From assembly GCF_015841355.1 (NCBI RefSeq), contig NZ_CP064908.1, positions 186,001 to 250,000 on the forward strand: a stretch of DNA of 64,000 nucleotides, given 5' to 3'. Position 1 is the first letter of the stretch. Each line of letters begins with the position of its first letter. This document shows positions 10,458-18,675 of the stretch, piece by piece. A program made the position numbers and the translations under genes. Origin of the DNA: Synechococcus sp. CBW1107. Its GTDB lineage: Bacteria > Cyanobacteriota > Cyanobacteriia > PCC-6307 > Cyanobiaceae. The notes beneath the pieces were generated by a model, which worked only from the letters and a program-made list of their open reading frames with translations, made no database searches and had not been told where the DNA came from.

Positions 10458-11356
10458 CGATCCCGGCTCGTGATGTAGTCGGCCAGCGCCAGGAGAGGAC
10501 GGGCGCTGGCCTCCCAGGGCTGGAGGGCGGCCTTGGCCTCGGCCACCAGGGCATCAGCCCGTTGCCTCGATTCCTCCAGACCCAGCAGCTTGGGATAGGT
10601 GGTCTTGTCGGCAGCGAGATCCTTGCCTGCGGTCTTGCCCAGCACCTCACTGCTGGCCGTCACATCCAGGATGTCGTCGATGATCTGAAAGGCCAGGCCG
10701 ATGCCCCTGGAATAGGTGCGCAGGCCCTGGAGCAGGGGCTCGCTGGCTCCGGCGATCATGGCCCCGGTGAGCACGCAGGCCTGCAGCAGAGCACCGGTCT
10801 TGTGCAGATGGATGTACTCCAGGGTGGCGAGGTCCACGTCCTTGCCTTCCGACTCCAGATCGACCACCTGGCCACCCACCAGCCCGGGAGCTCCGGCAGC
10901 AAGGGACAGCTCCCCGACCACCTGGAGCAGGCGTTCCGCCGGCACGCCGGGGCTGCGCAGGGCCACCATCTCGAAGGCTCTGGTGAGCAGGGCATCCCCG
11001 GCCAGAATCGCCTGGGCATCGCCGAACACCTTGTGGTTGGTGGGACGTCCGCGGCGCAGGTCGTCATTGTCCATGGCGGGGAGATCGTCGTGGATCAACG
11101 ACATGGTGTGGATCATCTCCAGCGCCACCGCCGTGGGCAGGGCCAGAGCCACCTCTCCGCCGGCCAGTTCACAGGCCGCCAGGCAGAGGATCGGGCGCAG
11201 GCGCTTTCCACCCGCCAGCAGCGAATAGCGCATCGCCTCGCGCAGGGACTCGGGCCGCTCGGGACCGAGTGAGGCCTCGAGGGCCTGCTCCACCTGAAGC
11301 CGGGCCGACTCCAGGTAGGCGGCGAAATCAAAGTCCGTGCTCACCGCCACGGCCAT
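10454..11356 (-). CDS. crtE: geranylgeranyl diphosphate synthase
   Basis: A 300-residue short-chain trans-prenyltransferase that makes C20 diphosphate for carotenoids, phytol and quinones. The first Asp-rich motif is [19 protein letters not shown] (the DDx4D form typical of GGPP synthases of this type) and the second is FQIIDDILD. The substrate loop GGKRLRP is near the N-terminus. The start [11 protein letters not shown] was chosen because the upstream extension is Trp/Pro-rich and not family-like. A second prenyl synthase (sds) at 43,468 is the long-chain partner. Confidence 0.94.
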   Translation of the reverse strand: MAVAVSTDFDFAAYLESARLQVEQALEASLGPERPESLREAMRYSLLAGGKRLRPILCLAACELAGGEVALALPTAVALEMIHTMSLIHDDLPAMDNDDLRRGRPTNHKVFGDAQAILAGDALLTRAFEMVALRSPGVPAERLLQVVGELSLAAGAPGLVGGQVVDLESEGKDVDLATLEYIHLHKTGALLQACVLTGAMIAGASEPLLQGLRTYSRGIGLAFQIIDDILDVTASSEVLGKTAGKDLAADKTTYPKLLGLEESRQRADALVAEAKAALQPWEASARPLLALADYITSRDR

Positions 11357-11408
11357 GGGTACCAGCGCGCTGGCGGGGATTCTCTCAGGCCATCGGCCCA
11401 GCGGTGGC

Positions 11409-12311
11409 TCAGGCCAGCAGATCCGCCAGGGGATGGTCCACACGACCCGGGCCTGGATCCCCCTCCTGCGTCCGCTTCCACCAGCTCACCACGGTGTTCA
11501 CCAGCAGCATCGTGACTGTCATCGGCCCGACACCACCAGGCACCGGCGTGATGGCGCTGGCCAGCGGCTCCACCTCCTCGAACCGCACATCACCGCAGAG
11601 GCTCCCGTTCAGGCGGTGAATGCCCACATCCACCACCACCGCTCCAGGGCTCACATGCTCGGCGCCCACCAGGCGCGGCCGACCGGCAGCCACCACCAGG
11701 ATCTCCGCCTGCCGGGTGAGGGCCGCCAGCTCACGGGTGCGGGAGTGGGCCACGCTCACCGTGGCATCGGCGGCCTGCAGCATCAGAGCCATCGGCTGGC
11801 CCACAAGGATGCTGCGGCCGACCACCACGGCCCGGCGGCCGGCGGGATCGATCCCATGGCGGGCCAGCAGAGCCATCACTCCGGCCGGTGTGCAGCTGCG
11901 CGGCCCCGGCTCGCCCTTGAGCAGCCGACCGAGGTTGAGGGTATGCAGCCCATCGGCGTCCTTGGCCGGATCAACCGCCGCCAGCAGCTGAGCTTCATCC
12001 AGCCCGGCCGGCAGGGGCAGTTGCAGGAGGATGCCATCCACCGCCGGGTCCCGGTTGAGTGCCGTGATCAGAGCCAGCAGCTCCTCCGGAGTGGAGTCGG
12101 CGCCCCGGTGCTCCACCAGGCTGTGGATGCCCACCCGGTCGCAGGCCCTGGCCTTGTTGGCCACGTAAACCCCACTGGCGGGATCATCCCCCACCCGAAG
12201 CACCGCCAGACCCGGAGGGCGGCCGGCCCGCTCCAACCGCTCGCTGATGACGGCGCGCAGGCGGGTCTCCAGCTCCGCCGCGAGCTGGCGGCCGTCGAGG
12301 CGAAGGGCCAT
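11409..12311 (-). CDS. folD: bifunctional methylenetetrahydrofolate dehydrogenase/cyclohydrolase
   Basis: This 300-residue enzyme interconverts 5,10-methylene-, methenyl- and 10-formyl-tetrahydrofolate. The catalytic YxxxK appears as [12 protein letters not shown]. The conserved block [10 protein letters not shown], the NADP-binding [14 protein letters not shown] and the closing [16 protein letters not shown] are all present. It is the first gene of the minus-strand operon leading into crtE (52 bases apart). Its start faces the HD-domain gene divergently across about 80 bases. Confidence 0.97.
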   Translation of the reverse strand: MALRLDGRQLAAELETRLRAVISERLERAGRPPGLAVLRVGDDPASGVYVANKARACDRVGIHSLVEHRGADSTPEELLALITALNRDPAVDGILLQLPLPAGLDEAQLLAAVDPAKDADGLHTLNLGRLLKGEPGPRSCTPAGVMALLARHGIDPAGRRAVVVGRSILVGQPMALMLQAADATVSVAHSRTRELAALTRQAEILVVAAGRPRLVGAEHVSPGAVVVDVGIHRLNGSLCGDVRFEEVEPLASAITPVPGGVGPMTVTMLLVNTVVSWWKRTQEGDPGPGRVDHPLADLLA

Positions 12312-12393
12312 CGGTTCATGGTTGCGGACAGCTCCAGCATGCAGCGGAGCGCGTGCAGGCGCCCTGGCTAGCGTTTGGCTTCAAGCAACGGTG

Positions 12394-14481
12394 ATGGTGC
12401 TGCGACGGGGTCGCCTCAAGAACATCTGGCGTCGGCTGCTGCGGCAGGAAAGCCCATGCCAGGCCCTCTGCTCCTGGCGACGCCTCGACTGGGCCGCGAT
12501 TCTTCTGGCCTGTGCGCTGGTGGCCATGATTTCCAGCTGGCCGTGGCTGGTGGAGCCGAGTCTGCGGCCGGGGATCGCCGCGCCGATCAGCGTCACCGCC
12601 CCTGAGGACGCCACCGTCATCAACAGCGAAGCCCTGGAGCAACGCCGTTCCCAGCTGGGGACCCGCACCCATGTGCAGGTCGTGGATCTGGAGGCCAACC
12701 AGATGCTGCAGGAGCGGCTGGAGCGTCAGCTGCAGGAACTGGACCAGGTGTCGCGCAGCAGCCAGACCAGGGTGGGACCGCTCAACCTCAGCCCCCAGGA
12801 GCGGGCCTGGCTGGTGGGCCGCGACCCCAAGGATCTGAACAACTGGAAGCTGGCGCTGCGCAAGGCCCAGCAGCGCATGCTCAGCCAGGGGATCGTGGGC
12901 AACCTCGCCAAGCGCCAGCTGGAGCTGGCGGCCCGGCTCCAGCTCTCGCCGATGGAGGAGCCGGGACTGAGCCTGGGGAGCCGCCTGCTGGCCACGAACC
13001 TGCAGGGGCGGACCAACCTGCGCACCGACCCGCTGATGAGCCAGCAGCTGATCGAGGAGCTGCTCAATCAGCAGGGCATCCCCCGAATCGTGGTCAAGAA
13101 AGGTGATCTGATCGCACGCCAGGGGGAACCGATCAGCCCCCAGGCCTACGACGTGCTCGATTATTTCGGCCTGGTGAACCGCCGGCCGCTGCTGTGGACC
13201 TGGTTGGGGTACTTCAGCGAAGCCCTGGTCGGCTGCGTGGTGATGGTCCTGATCCTGCGCCGCTGGCGCTGCAGCCTCGAGCCCCGTCATGCCCTCCTGG
13301 CACTGGCGATGCTGGCGGTGGTGCAGGGCTTCAAACTCTGGCTGGGCAACGCCGCCAGCCCCCTGGCGCTGCTGGTACCCCCAACGCTGCTGCTGGCCCA
13401 GGCCCTGGGAACGCCGGCCGGCCTGGGCTGGCTGGCGGTGGCCAGCCTGCTCTGGCCCCAGCCTCTGGATGACTTCAGCGGAGTACGCCTGCTCGTGGCG
13501 GCCCTGGTGGCCGTGGCAGCGGCTGTGCTGGCCGGACGTCAGCGCAGCCGGGCTCAGCTGGTGCAGCTGGCGATCCTGCTGCCGGTCGGAGCACTGGCGC
13601 TCCAGTGGCTCGTGCTGCAGAGCGTGGCCCTCTGGCATGGACGCACCCGGGTGCCCCCGAGCGGCACCGAACTGGCCGCCGAGGCCCTGCTGATGGGGGG
13701 CCTGCTGATGGGGGGCCTGCTTCTCGGCCCGCTGGTGGAGAGCTTCTTCGGGCTGCTGACGCGTGCCCGCCTGCTGGAGATGGCCGATCTGGAGCGGCCG
13801 CTGCTGCGGCGGTTGTCCACGGAGGCCCCTGGCACCTTCGAGCACACCCTGATGATCTGCGGACTCGCCGAGGAGGGAGCCCGGGCGATCGGCGCCGACG
13901 TGGACCTGATCCGCACGGGTTCGCTCTACCACGATGTGGGCAAACTGCATGCGCCCCAGTGGTTCATCGAGAACCAGTCCGAGGGGCCCAACCCCCACGA
14001 CGAGCTCAACGATCCCTTCGGCAGCGCCAGGGTTCTCCAGGCCCATGTGGATGAAGGGCTCAAGCTGGCCCGGAAGTACCGGCTGCCACGCCCCCTGGAG
14101 GACTTCATTCCCGAGCACCAGGGCACCCTGCGGATGGGTTACTTCTTTCATCAGGCGCGTGAACGCGATCCGTCCACACCCGAAGCCGCCTTTCGCTACC
14201 GGGGCCCCACCCCCCAGAGCCGGGAAACAGCGATCCTCATGCTGGCCGATGGCTGCGAAGCGGCCCTGCGCTCCCTGCCGCCAGGCACCTCGGAGCAGGA
14301 GGCCGCAGCCATGGTCAGGCGCCTGATCGACGCCAGGCGACTCGACGGACAGCTGCGCGACAGCGGCATCAGCCTGGGGGAACTGGAGCTGGTGATCCGC
14401 GCCTTCGTGAAGGTGTGGCGGCGCATGCGCCACCGGCGCATTCCCTACCCGATTCCCCCACGCAAGGCCTACAGCGCCTGA
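12394..14481 (+). CDS. 7TM-HD family phosphohydrolase (PgpH-type, c-di-AMP phosphodiesterase-like)
   Basis: A 695-residue protein. An N-terminal membrane anchor (LDWAAILLACALVAMIS) is followed by a long extracytoplasmic 7TMR-HDED domain, a membrane block (about residues 265-460) and a cytosolic HD domain. The HD signature is SLYHDVGKLHAPQWFIENQ, with metal ligands His513-Asp514. PgpH-type proteins hydrolyse cyclic di-AMP, a second messenger linked to osmotic and night-time homeostasis in cyanobacteria; assignment here is by family. ATG 12394 is preferred; GTG at 12391 is also possible. A 15-bp tandem duplication in the last membrane region encodes a repeated LLMGG. Confidence 0.88.
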   Translation: MVLRRGRLKNIWRRLLRQESPCQALCSWRRLDWAAILLACALVAMISSWPWLVEPSLRPGIAAPISVTAPEDATVINSEALEQRRSQLGTRTHVQVVDLEANQMLQERLERQLQELDQVSRSSQTRVGPLNLSPQERAWLVGRDPKDLNNWKLALRKAQQRMLSQGIVGNLAKRQLELAARLQLSPMEEPGLSLGSRLLATNLQGRTNLRTDPLMSQQLIEELLNQQGIPRIVVKKGDLIARQGEPISPQAYDVLDYFGLVNRRPLLWTWLGYFSEALVGCVVMVLILRRWRCSLEPRHALLALAMLAVVQGFKLWLGNAASPLALLVPPTLLLAQALGTPAGLGWLAVASLLWPQPLDDFSGVRLLVAALVAVAAAVLAGRQRSRAQLVQLAILLPVGALALQWLVLQSVALWHGRTRVPPSGTELAAEALLMGGLLMGGLLLGPLVESFFGLLTRARLLEMADLERPLLRRLSTEAPGTFEHTLMICGLAEEGARAIGADVDLIRTGSLYHDVGKLHAPQWFIENQSEGPNPHDELNDPFGSARVLQAHVDEGLKLARKYRLPRPLEDFIPEHQGTLRMGYFFHQARERDPSTPEAAFRYRGPTPQSRETAILMLADGCEAALRSLPPGTSEQEAAAMVRRLIDARRLDGQLRDSGISLGELELVIRAFVKVWRRMRHRRIPYPIPPRKAYSA
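13686..13715 (+). repeat. 15-bp perfect tandem duplication inside the HD protein gene
   Basis: The unit CCTGCTGATGGGGGG occurs twice in a row and is followed by a third partial copy. It keeps the frame and encodes consecutive LLMGG units in a membrane segment. Each unit contains a run of six G, so slippage is plausible. Confidence 0.8.
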
Positions 14482-14492
14482 GGCTGCTCAGT

Positions 14493-14714
14493 TCAGCCCT
14501 GGGAGAGCAGGGTGCCCAGGCCGATCTGATGCAGGATCCCCTGGCCTGTGAGGGCTTCGGTGAGCACACCGATCACAAAGCCAAGCATGGCGGCACGGCC
14601 ATTGATGAGCTCGACGCGGCGGAGCTGCTCGTCGTGGATCTGGGCCGCGGCGGCACTCTCGTACCAGGCCTGGCCGGGCACGGAATCGGAACGGACTGGG
14701 GAGGTGGTGGTCAT
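14493..14714 (-). CDS. hli: high-light-inducible (HLIP/Scp) chlorophyll-binding protein
   Basis: A 73-residue single-helix protein of the light-harvesting-like superfamily. The diagnostic core VELINGRAAMLGFVIGVL carries the chlorophyll-binding Glu, Asn and Arg, followed by the C-terminal EALTGQGILHQIG. Such proteins bind chlorophyll and carotenoid in thylakoids and protect photosystem II and chlorophyll-synthesis intermediates under excess light. It is convergent with the HD gene (11 bases apart). No clear HLR1-type motif is visible in its upstream region. Confidence 0.95.
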   Translation of the reverse strand: MTTTSPVRSDSVPGQAWYESAAAAQIHDEQLRRVELINGRAAMLGFVIGVLTEALTGQGILHQIGLGTLLSQG

Positions 14715-14761
14715 GGAGCGCGACGCGAACCTGAATTAATGCAACAGTACCTTACGAAGCA

Positions 14762-14778
14762 TTGACAGATCTGCTGTC
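14762..14778 (+). promoter_or_regulatory. TTGACA box overlapping a small inverted repeat upstream of cbiX
   Basis: A perfect -35 hexamer TTGACA (14762-14767) lies inside the dyad GACAG-ATCTG-CTGTC (14764-14778). The region 17 bases downstream (TACTGG) is only a weak -10 match. It lies in the divergent region between hli and cbiX and could be an operator-promoter overlap, but the evidence is slight. Confidence 0.25.
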
Positions 14779-14888
14779 GAGCCTTACTGGTCAGAGACCG
14801 CCTTGGGGTTGTCCCCCTGCCCATCCCTCCGAAGCGCCCGGTGCGCGCCAGGGGGGGAGCGATAGGGTCCCCCAAGGCAGGATGGCCC

Positions 14889-16034
14889 ATGGTTTCTTCT
14901 CCAGCACAACCCCTGACGGCCCTCGGCCCCCACGGCAAGCTCGGCGTGATGGTCTGTGGCCATGGCAGTCGCAACCGCCTGGCCGTTGGCGAGTTCGCTC
15001 AGCTGGCGGAGGGGCTGCGCGCCCGACTGCCGGGCGTGCCCGTCGACTACGGCTACCTCGAATTCGCCCGCCCGATCCTGCGGGATGGCCTGGACAATCT
15101 GCGCTCCCAGGGGGTGGAGCACGTGCTGGCGGTACCGGGAATGCTGTTCGCGGCCGGCCATGCCAAGAACGACATCCCCTCGGTTCTCAACACCTATGCG
15201 GCAGAAACCGGTCTGCGCATCGACTACGGCCGGGAACTGGGGATCGACCGCAAGATGATCCAGGCTGCCGCCGCCCGGATCAGCGCCTGCCTGGAGCAGG
15301 CCGGCACCTCCGTTCCGCTGCACGACACCCTGCTGGTGGTGGTGGGACGAGGTTCGTCTGATCCCGATGCCAATTCCAACGTCAGCAAGGTGACGCGGAT
15401 GCTGGTGGAGGGCATGGGCTTCGGCTGGGGGGAGACCCTGTATTCCGGGGTCACCTTCCCACTGGTGGAGCCTGGCCTGCGCCATGCGCTCAAGCTGGGC
15501 TTCCGCCGCATCGTCGTCTTCCCCTATTTCCTCTTCTCGGGCGTGCTGGTGAGCAGGATCCAGCAGCACAGCCAGCGGGTGGCGGCGGATCATCCCGAGA
15601 TCGAGTTCCTCTCGGCCAGCTACCTGGGGGACCACCCCCTGGTGCTTGACACCTTCCGCGAACGGGTCGAGGAGGTGATCCGGGGGGACACGCAGATGAA
15701 CTGTTCCCTGTGCAAATACAGGGACCAGGTGCTGGGCTTCGAGAGCGAGGTGGGGTCTCCCCAGCGCAGCCACCACCACCACGTGGAAGGCCTGGTGGAG
15801 AGCTGCACACTCTGCGAGCGCGAATGCACCGGCGCCTGCCAGCCGGACGGGGTGCCGATCCCCATGGGCCACAGCCACGGCCACGGCGACCACAGCCACA
15901 GCCATGGTCCCGGCCACGCGCACACCCACGCGCCCTATCCCCAGGCGGACCATCCCCTCGGTCCGCGCAGCCTCGGCCCGGCCGGCTCACCTGTCTCGAT
16001 CCCAGCCGAGTCGCAGGAGACACGGCTGGCATAA
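14889..16034 (+). CDS. cbiX: sirohydrochlorin chelatase (CbiX/SirB-type) with Cys/His-rich tail
   Basis: This 381-residue protein is a two-repeat class II chelatase that inserts Co or Fe into sirohydrochlorin for cobamide or siroheme synthesis. The N-terminal half has GVMVCGHGSRN with the metal-binding His; the second half has LLVVVGRGSSDPDAN. Beyond about residue 268 there is a cyanobacterial extension: C272xxC275, the SHHHHVEG stretch, a Cys cluster C306-x2-C309-x3-C313-x3-C317, and a tail with alternating His at about 326-347. The tail could store or sense a metal such as cobalt or nickel. The start was chosen just before MVSSPAQP; an upstream GTG in frame adds 16 unconvincing residues. 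Confidence 0.92.
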   Translation: MVSSPAQPLTALGPHGKLGVMVCGHGSRNRLAVGEFAQLAEGLRARLPGVPVDYGYLEFARPILRDGLDNLRSQGVEHVLAVPGMLFAAGHAKNDIPSVLNTYAAETGLRIDYGRELGIDRKMIQAAAARISACLEQAGTSVPLHDTLLVVVGRGSSDPDANSNVSKVTRMLVEGMGFGWGETLYSGVTFPLVEPGLRHALKLGFRRIVVFPYFLFSGVLVSRIQQHSQRVAADHPEIEFLSASYLGDHPLVLDTFRERVEEVIRGDTQMNCSLCKYRDQVLGFESEVGSPQRSHHHHVEGLVESCTLCERECTGACQPDGVPIPMGHSHGHGDHSHSHGPGHAHTHAPYPQADHPLGPRSLGPAGSPVSIPAESQETRLA

Positions 16035-16054
16035 GCCCTGCTCATGCATCAGCG

Positions 16055-16115
16055 ATTTCCCCAGGTTGATGGGGTTTTCCCCAGGTCGGAAGGGGTTTTT
16101 CCACAGGTTATGGGG
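16055..16115 (+). repeat. three direct ~20-bp repeats resembling DnaA boxes
   Basis: Three units begin at 16055, 16075 and 16097: ATTTCCCCAGGT, TTTTCCCCAGGT and TTTTCCACAGGT. Each is closed by a GGGG run. The third contains TTTTCCACA, the published cyanobacterial DnaA-box consensus; the others differ at one and two positions. They point the same way at 20- and 22-bp spacing, about two helical turns. They lie 21 bases after cbiX ends and about 230 bases before the DUF2811 start. No dnaA or dnaN gene is in the window. Confidence 0.6.
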
Positions 16116-16344
16116 CCTAACCGTCCGCCACGGCGTTGGGCCTGGGGATTCCGCCCTTCCCCAGGCCCGGAACTTGACAGCCCGCCGCCATCCCTTTGCA
16201 CACCCTGTCCGGGTCCTCGCCAAGGGGTGCAAGACCGCTCAAGGGCTGGCTGTCTCAGCCTTGGGCCGGGTGAATCCGACGCCGCACGGCCGCTTTGACG
16301 CCACACCCCTCTCCGTGGCTTTCTGGGTCCATCCAAGTGGATCC
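16116..16344. other. rest of the cbiX-DUF2811 intergenic region
   Basis: Together with the repeat array this makes a 310-base non-coding gap. Beyond the repeats I see only GC-rich sequence with no ORF of recognisable family and no clear promoter. It must contain the DUF2811 promoter. Confidence 0.4.
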
Positions 16345-16584
16345 ATGCCCATGCATCACGATGGCCAAGAGACCCGGGGCAGCGCTGACATCAGCCTGGA
16401 AGCAGAGATCCCCGAAGACCTCTTCAACGGCATGCACGAGTTCATGCTCAGCCACCCCCACTGGGATCAGTACCGCCTGATCACCTCCGCCCTGGCCGGC
16501 TTCCTGTTCCAGAACGGTTGCAGCGACCGCTGCGTGACCCAGCACTACCTCGATGGTCTGTTCATGAAGGCCGGCTCCAGTTGA
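16345..16584 (+). CDS. DUF2811 family small protein
   Basis: A 79-residue acidic, soluble protein. The core ISLEAEIPEDLFNGMHEFML, the HPHWDQYRLITSALAGFLFQNG block and the ending YLDGLF match the cyanobacteria-specific DUF2811 family, whose function is unknown. The arrangement (short beta strand, then helices) looks like a small DNA- or protein-binding domain, which is an inference. ATG 16345 was chosen; a second ATG two codons later is equally good. The long open frame upstream, running back through the cbiX tail, is a high-GC artefact. Confidence 0.85.
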   Translation: MPMHHDGQETRGSADISLEAEIPEDLFNGMHEFMLSHPHWDQYRLITSALAGFLFQNGCSDRCVTQHYLDGLFMKAGSS

Positions 16585-16761
16585 GGGTCGGCAGAGCGGC
16601 GCGAGACAACGGCCAGAAAACGCCAAAAAAAAGCGAAAGCTGCCGCTCCCGCCGTTTCTCCCTTGCCCGACCCGTTGAAAGGTCGCCCGCAGATTGTGCG
16701 GCCTGCGATCCAGCCAGGTTGTGGTCATTGACACCAGTTGCCCACGCTGGTGTGCAGCCGC

Positions 16762-18441
16762 TCACATCCCCGAGCGGCCCAGATCGGCCGCCGCCCGCTC
16801 GCAGGCCCGCCAGGTGATCGCCATTTCGGTCAGGGTCGGGCTCTGCCAGCCGGCACTGGGCCAGCAGGACCCATCAGTCACGAGCAGGTTCGGGGCCTGC
16901 CAGTGGCGGTTCCAGGAATCGAGCACCCCGTTCTCCGGGTTTGCGGCCATGCGGGCGCCGCCCAGCTCATGGATGTAGTAGCCGGGAGGGGCCGCCGTGG
17001 GGGCAAGGGCCACACCACGGCGGACCAGGGGTTCAGCCAGGGGGAACAGGAACAGGTCATGGAGGGGGTGGATCTCCCCGCCGCCGGCCGCCACCACCTC
17101 CTGCATCCGCTGCTGCATGTGGGTGACCATCCGGTGTTCGTTCTCCCCCCAGTGGCAGTCGATGTGGGCGGCCGGCAGCCCCCAGGCATCTCTGACGGAG
17201 GAACTGAGCGTGAGCCGGTTCGCAGACCGGGGCAGCACCTCGCCGTGGCCGATCAGAAACCCCACCGCCTCGTGGGGATGGCGCTTGAACGGTGCGGGTG
17301 GATCGAAACGCTGCACTCCCACCCAGAGGCCGTAGCCACGCAGAAAGGGGAGATCACCGGGGCCCTCGAGGTTCACCGTGTTGGGGATGAAGGCACTGCC
17401 AGCCCCGGAGAGCTCAGCCGCCTCAGCCGGTGGCGGCTGATCGGGCAGCGCGAAGAAGCGGCTGCTGGAGATGTGATCCATCAGGTACCGCCCCAGGCAG
17501 CCCGAGTCATCGGGCAGGCCCCGGCTCTGGTGCGACTCGCCGGAGTGAAGCAGGATCCTCACGCTCTCGAGGGTGGAGGCACAGAGCACCACCAGCCGGC
17601 CCCGGGCACGGTGGCGAACGCCTCCGAGGCGATCGACAAAGACGACTCCCTCGGCGAGGCCGTCACCGCCGATCTCCACATGGCTCACCACCGCATCGCT
17701 GCGCAGGCACACCCGGCCACTGGCAAGGGCACGGGCCAGGGCACCGCCCTGGGAGCAGGAGCGGGGCCAGGGACTGCTGGCCGAGCGCCGCTGCAGCCGG
17801 AAGCCTCGCGAGTGAATCAGGGGCAGGCCCAGCTCGCGGGCGATCGCCCCGCCCAGGTGCTCCTCCGCGGGAGTGAATGGCAGGGGAGGCAGGTACTGGC
17901 CGTCGGGGAGCTGGGACAGACCGTCGCACTGGCCGTGCACCCCGAGCATCCGCTCGAGCCTGTCGTAGTAGGGGGCGAGATCCTCCCCCGCGATCGGCCA
18001 GGGCAGGCCATGGCCATCCCGCTCGGCCGCCTTGAACTCATGGTCGGAGAGGCGCAGGGTGATGCCGCCCCAGGTGAGGCTCTTGCCCCCCACCTGCCGT
18101 CCCCGGCTCCACAGGAATGGCCGCTTCTCGGGAGTGGTGTAGGGGTTCCTGATCTCATCGACGTAGAGATCGGGGTTGGCCTTCCAGTAGCCCGGGTGCT
18201 GGCTCTGCAGCTTCTGGCGGCCGCTGCTGAGGTTGGCCAGCCGGCGCAGGCTGTTGACTGGCTCCCGGCCGAAGGCCCTCGCGGGGCTCAGATCGGGGCC
18301 CGCCTCCAGCACCAGCACGCGCAGGCCCGCCTCCGCCAGCACCATCGCGGCCACTCCACCTGTGGCACCCGAACCCACAACCACCGCGTCGTAGGTGAGG
18401 ACTGGATCGAAGCGGGGAGATGCGGCAAGGCCAGACGACAT
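16762..18441 (-). CDS. GMC-family FAD-dependent oxidoreductase
   Basis: A 559-residue flavoprotein of the glucose-methanol-choline oxidoreductase family. The N-terminal ADP-binding motif is YDAVVVGSGATGGVAAMVLAE. The middle has VGGKSLTWGGITLRL. The C-terminal GMC_oxred_C domain carries GGARMAANPENGVLD and the closing DGSCWPSAGWQSPTLTEMAI. The substrate alcohol or sugar is unknown; cyanobacterial members are annotated only by family. The chosen start MSSGLAASPRFDP leaves the FAD domain intact; an upstream in-frame extension is Cys/Pro-rich and unlikely. It stands alone, downstream of tRNA-fMet and its terminator. Confidence 0.9.
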   Translation of the reverse strand: MSSGLAASPRFDPVLTYDAVVVGSGATGGVAAMVLAEAGLRVLVLEAGPDLSPARAFGREPVNSLRRLANLSSGRQKLQSQHPGYWKANPDLYVDEIRNPYTTPEKRPFLWSRGRQVGGKSLTWGGITLRLSDHEFKAAERDGHGLPWPIAGEDLAPYYDRLERMLGVHGQCDGLSQLPDGQYLPPLPFTPAEEHLGGAIARELGLPLIHSRGFRLQRRSASSPWPRSCSQGGALARALASGRVCLRSDAVVSHVEIGGDGLAEGVVFVDRLGGVRHRARGRLVVLCASTLESVRILLHSGESHQSRGLPDDSGCLGRYLMDHISSSRFFALPDQPPPAEAAELSGAGSAFIPNTVNLEGPGDLPFLRGYGLWVGVQRFDPPAPFKRHPHEAVGFLIGHGEVLPRSANRLTLSSSVRDAWGLPAAHIDCHWGENEHRMVTHMQQRMQEVVAAGGGEIHPLHDLFLFPLAEPLVRRGVALAPTAAPPGYYIHELGGARMAANPENGVLDSWNRHWQAPNLLVTDGSCWPSAGWQSPTLTEMAITWRACERAAADLGRSGM

Positions 18442-18507
18442 CCGAGGGCTTCCCAGCCGGCAGCACAGGCCGAAGCTAGGGCAGGGCTGGAAGGGGGGAG
18501 CGCCATC

Positions 18508-18540
18508 AAAAAGCCCGGGCATCTGGAGATGACCGGGCTT
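18508..18540 (-). terminator. intrinsic terminator of tRNA-fMet
   Basis: Read on the minus strand, AAGCCCGG pairs with CCGGGCTT (8 bp) around a 14-base loop, and five T follow immediately. It starts 8 bases after the encoded CCA of the tRNA. Confidence 0.85.
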
Positions 18541-18547
18541 CGTGATG

Positions 18548-18624
<77 letters not shown>

Positions 18625-18675
18625 GCGCCTGTTGGAGACTACCAGCCCAAGGTGCCCGTCAGCAAACCGCAGACC

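Noticed and set aside
12316-14433. 705-codon minus-strand ORF
   Set aside because: Shadow of the HD protein; Gln/His-rich and domain-free.
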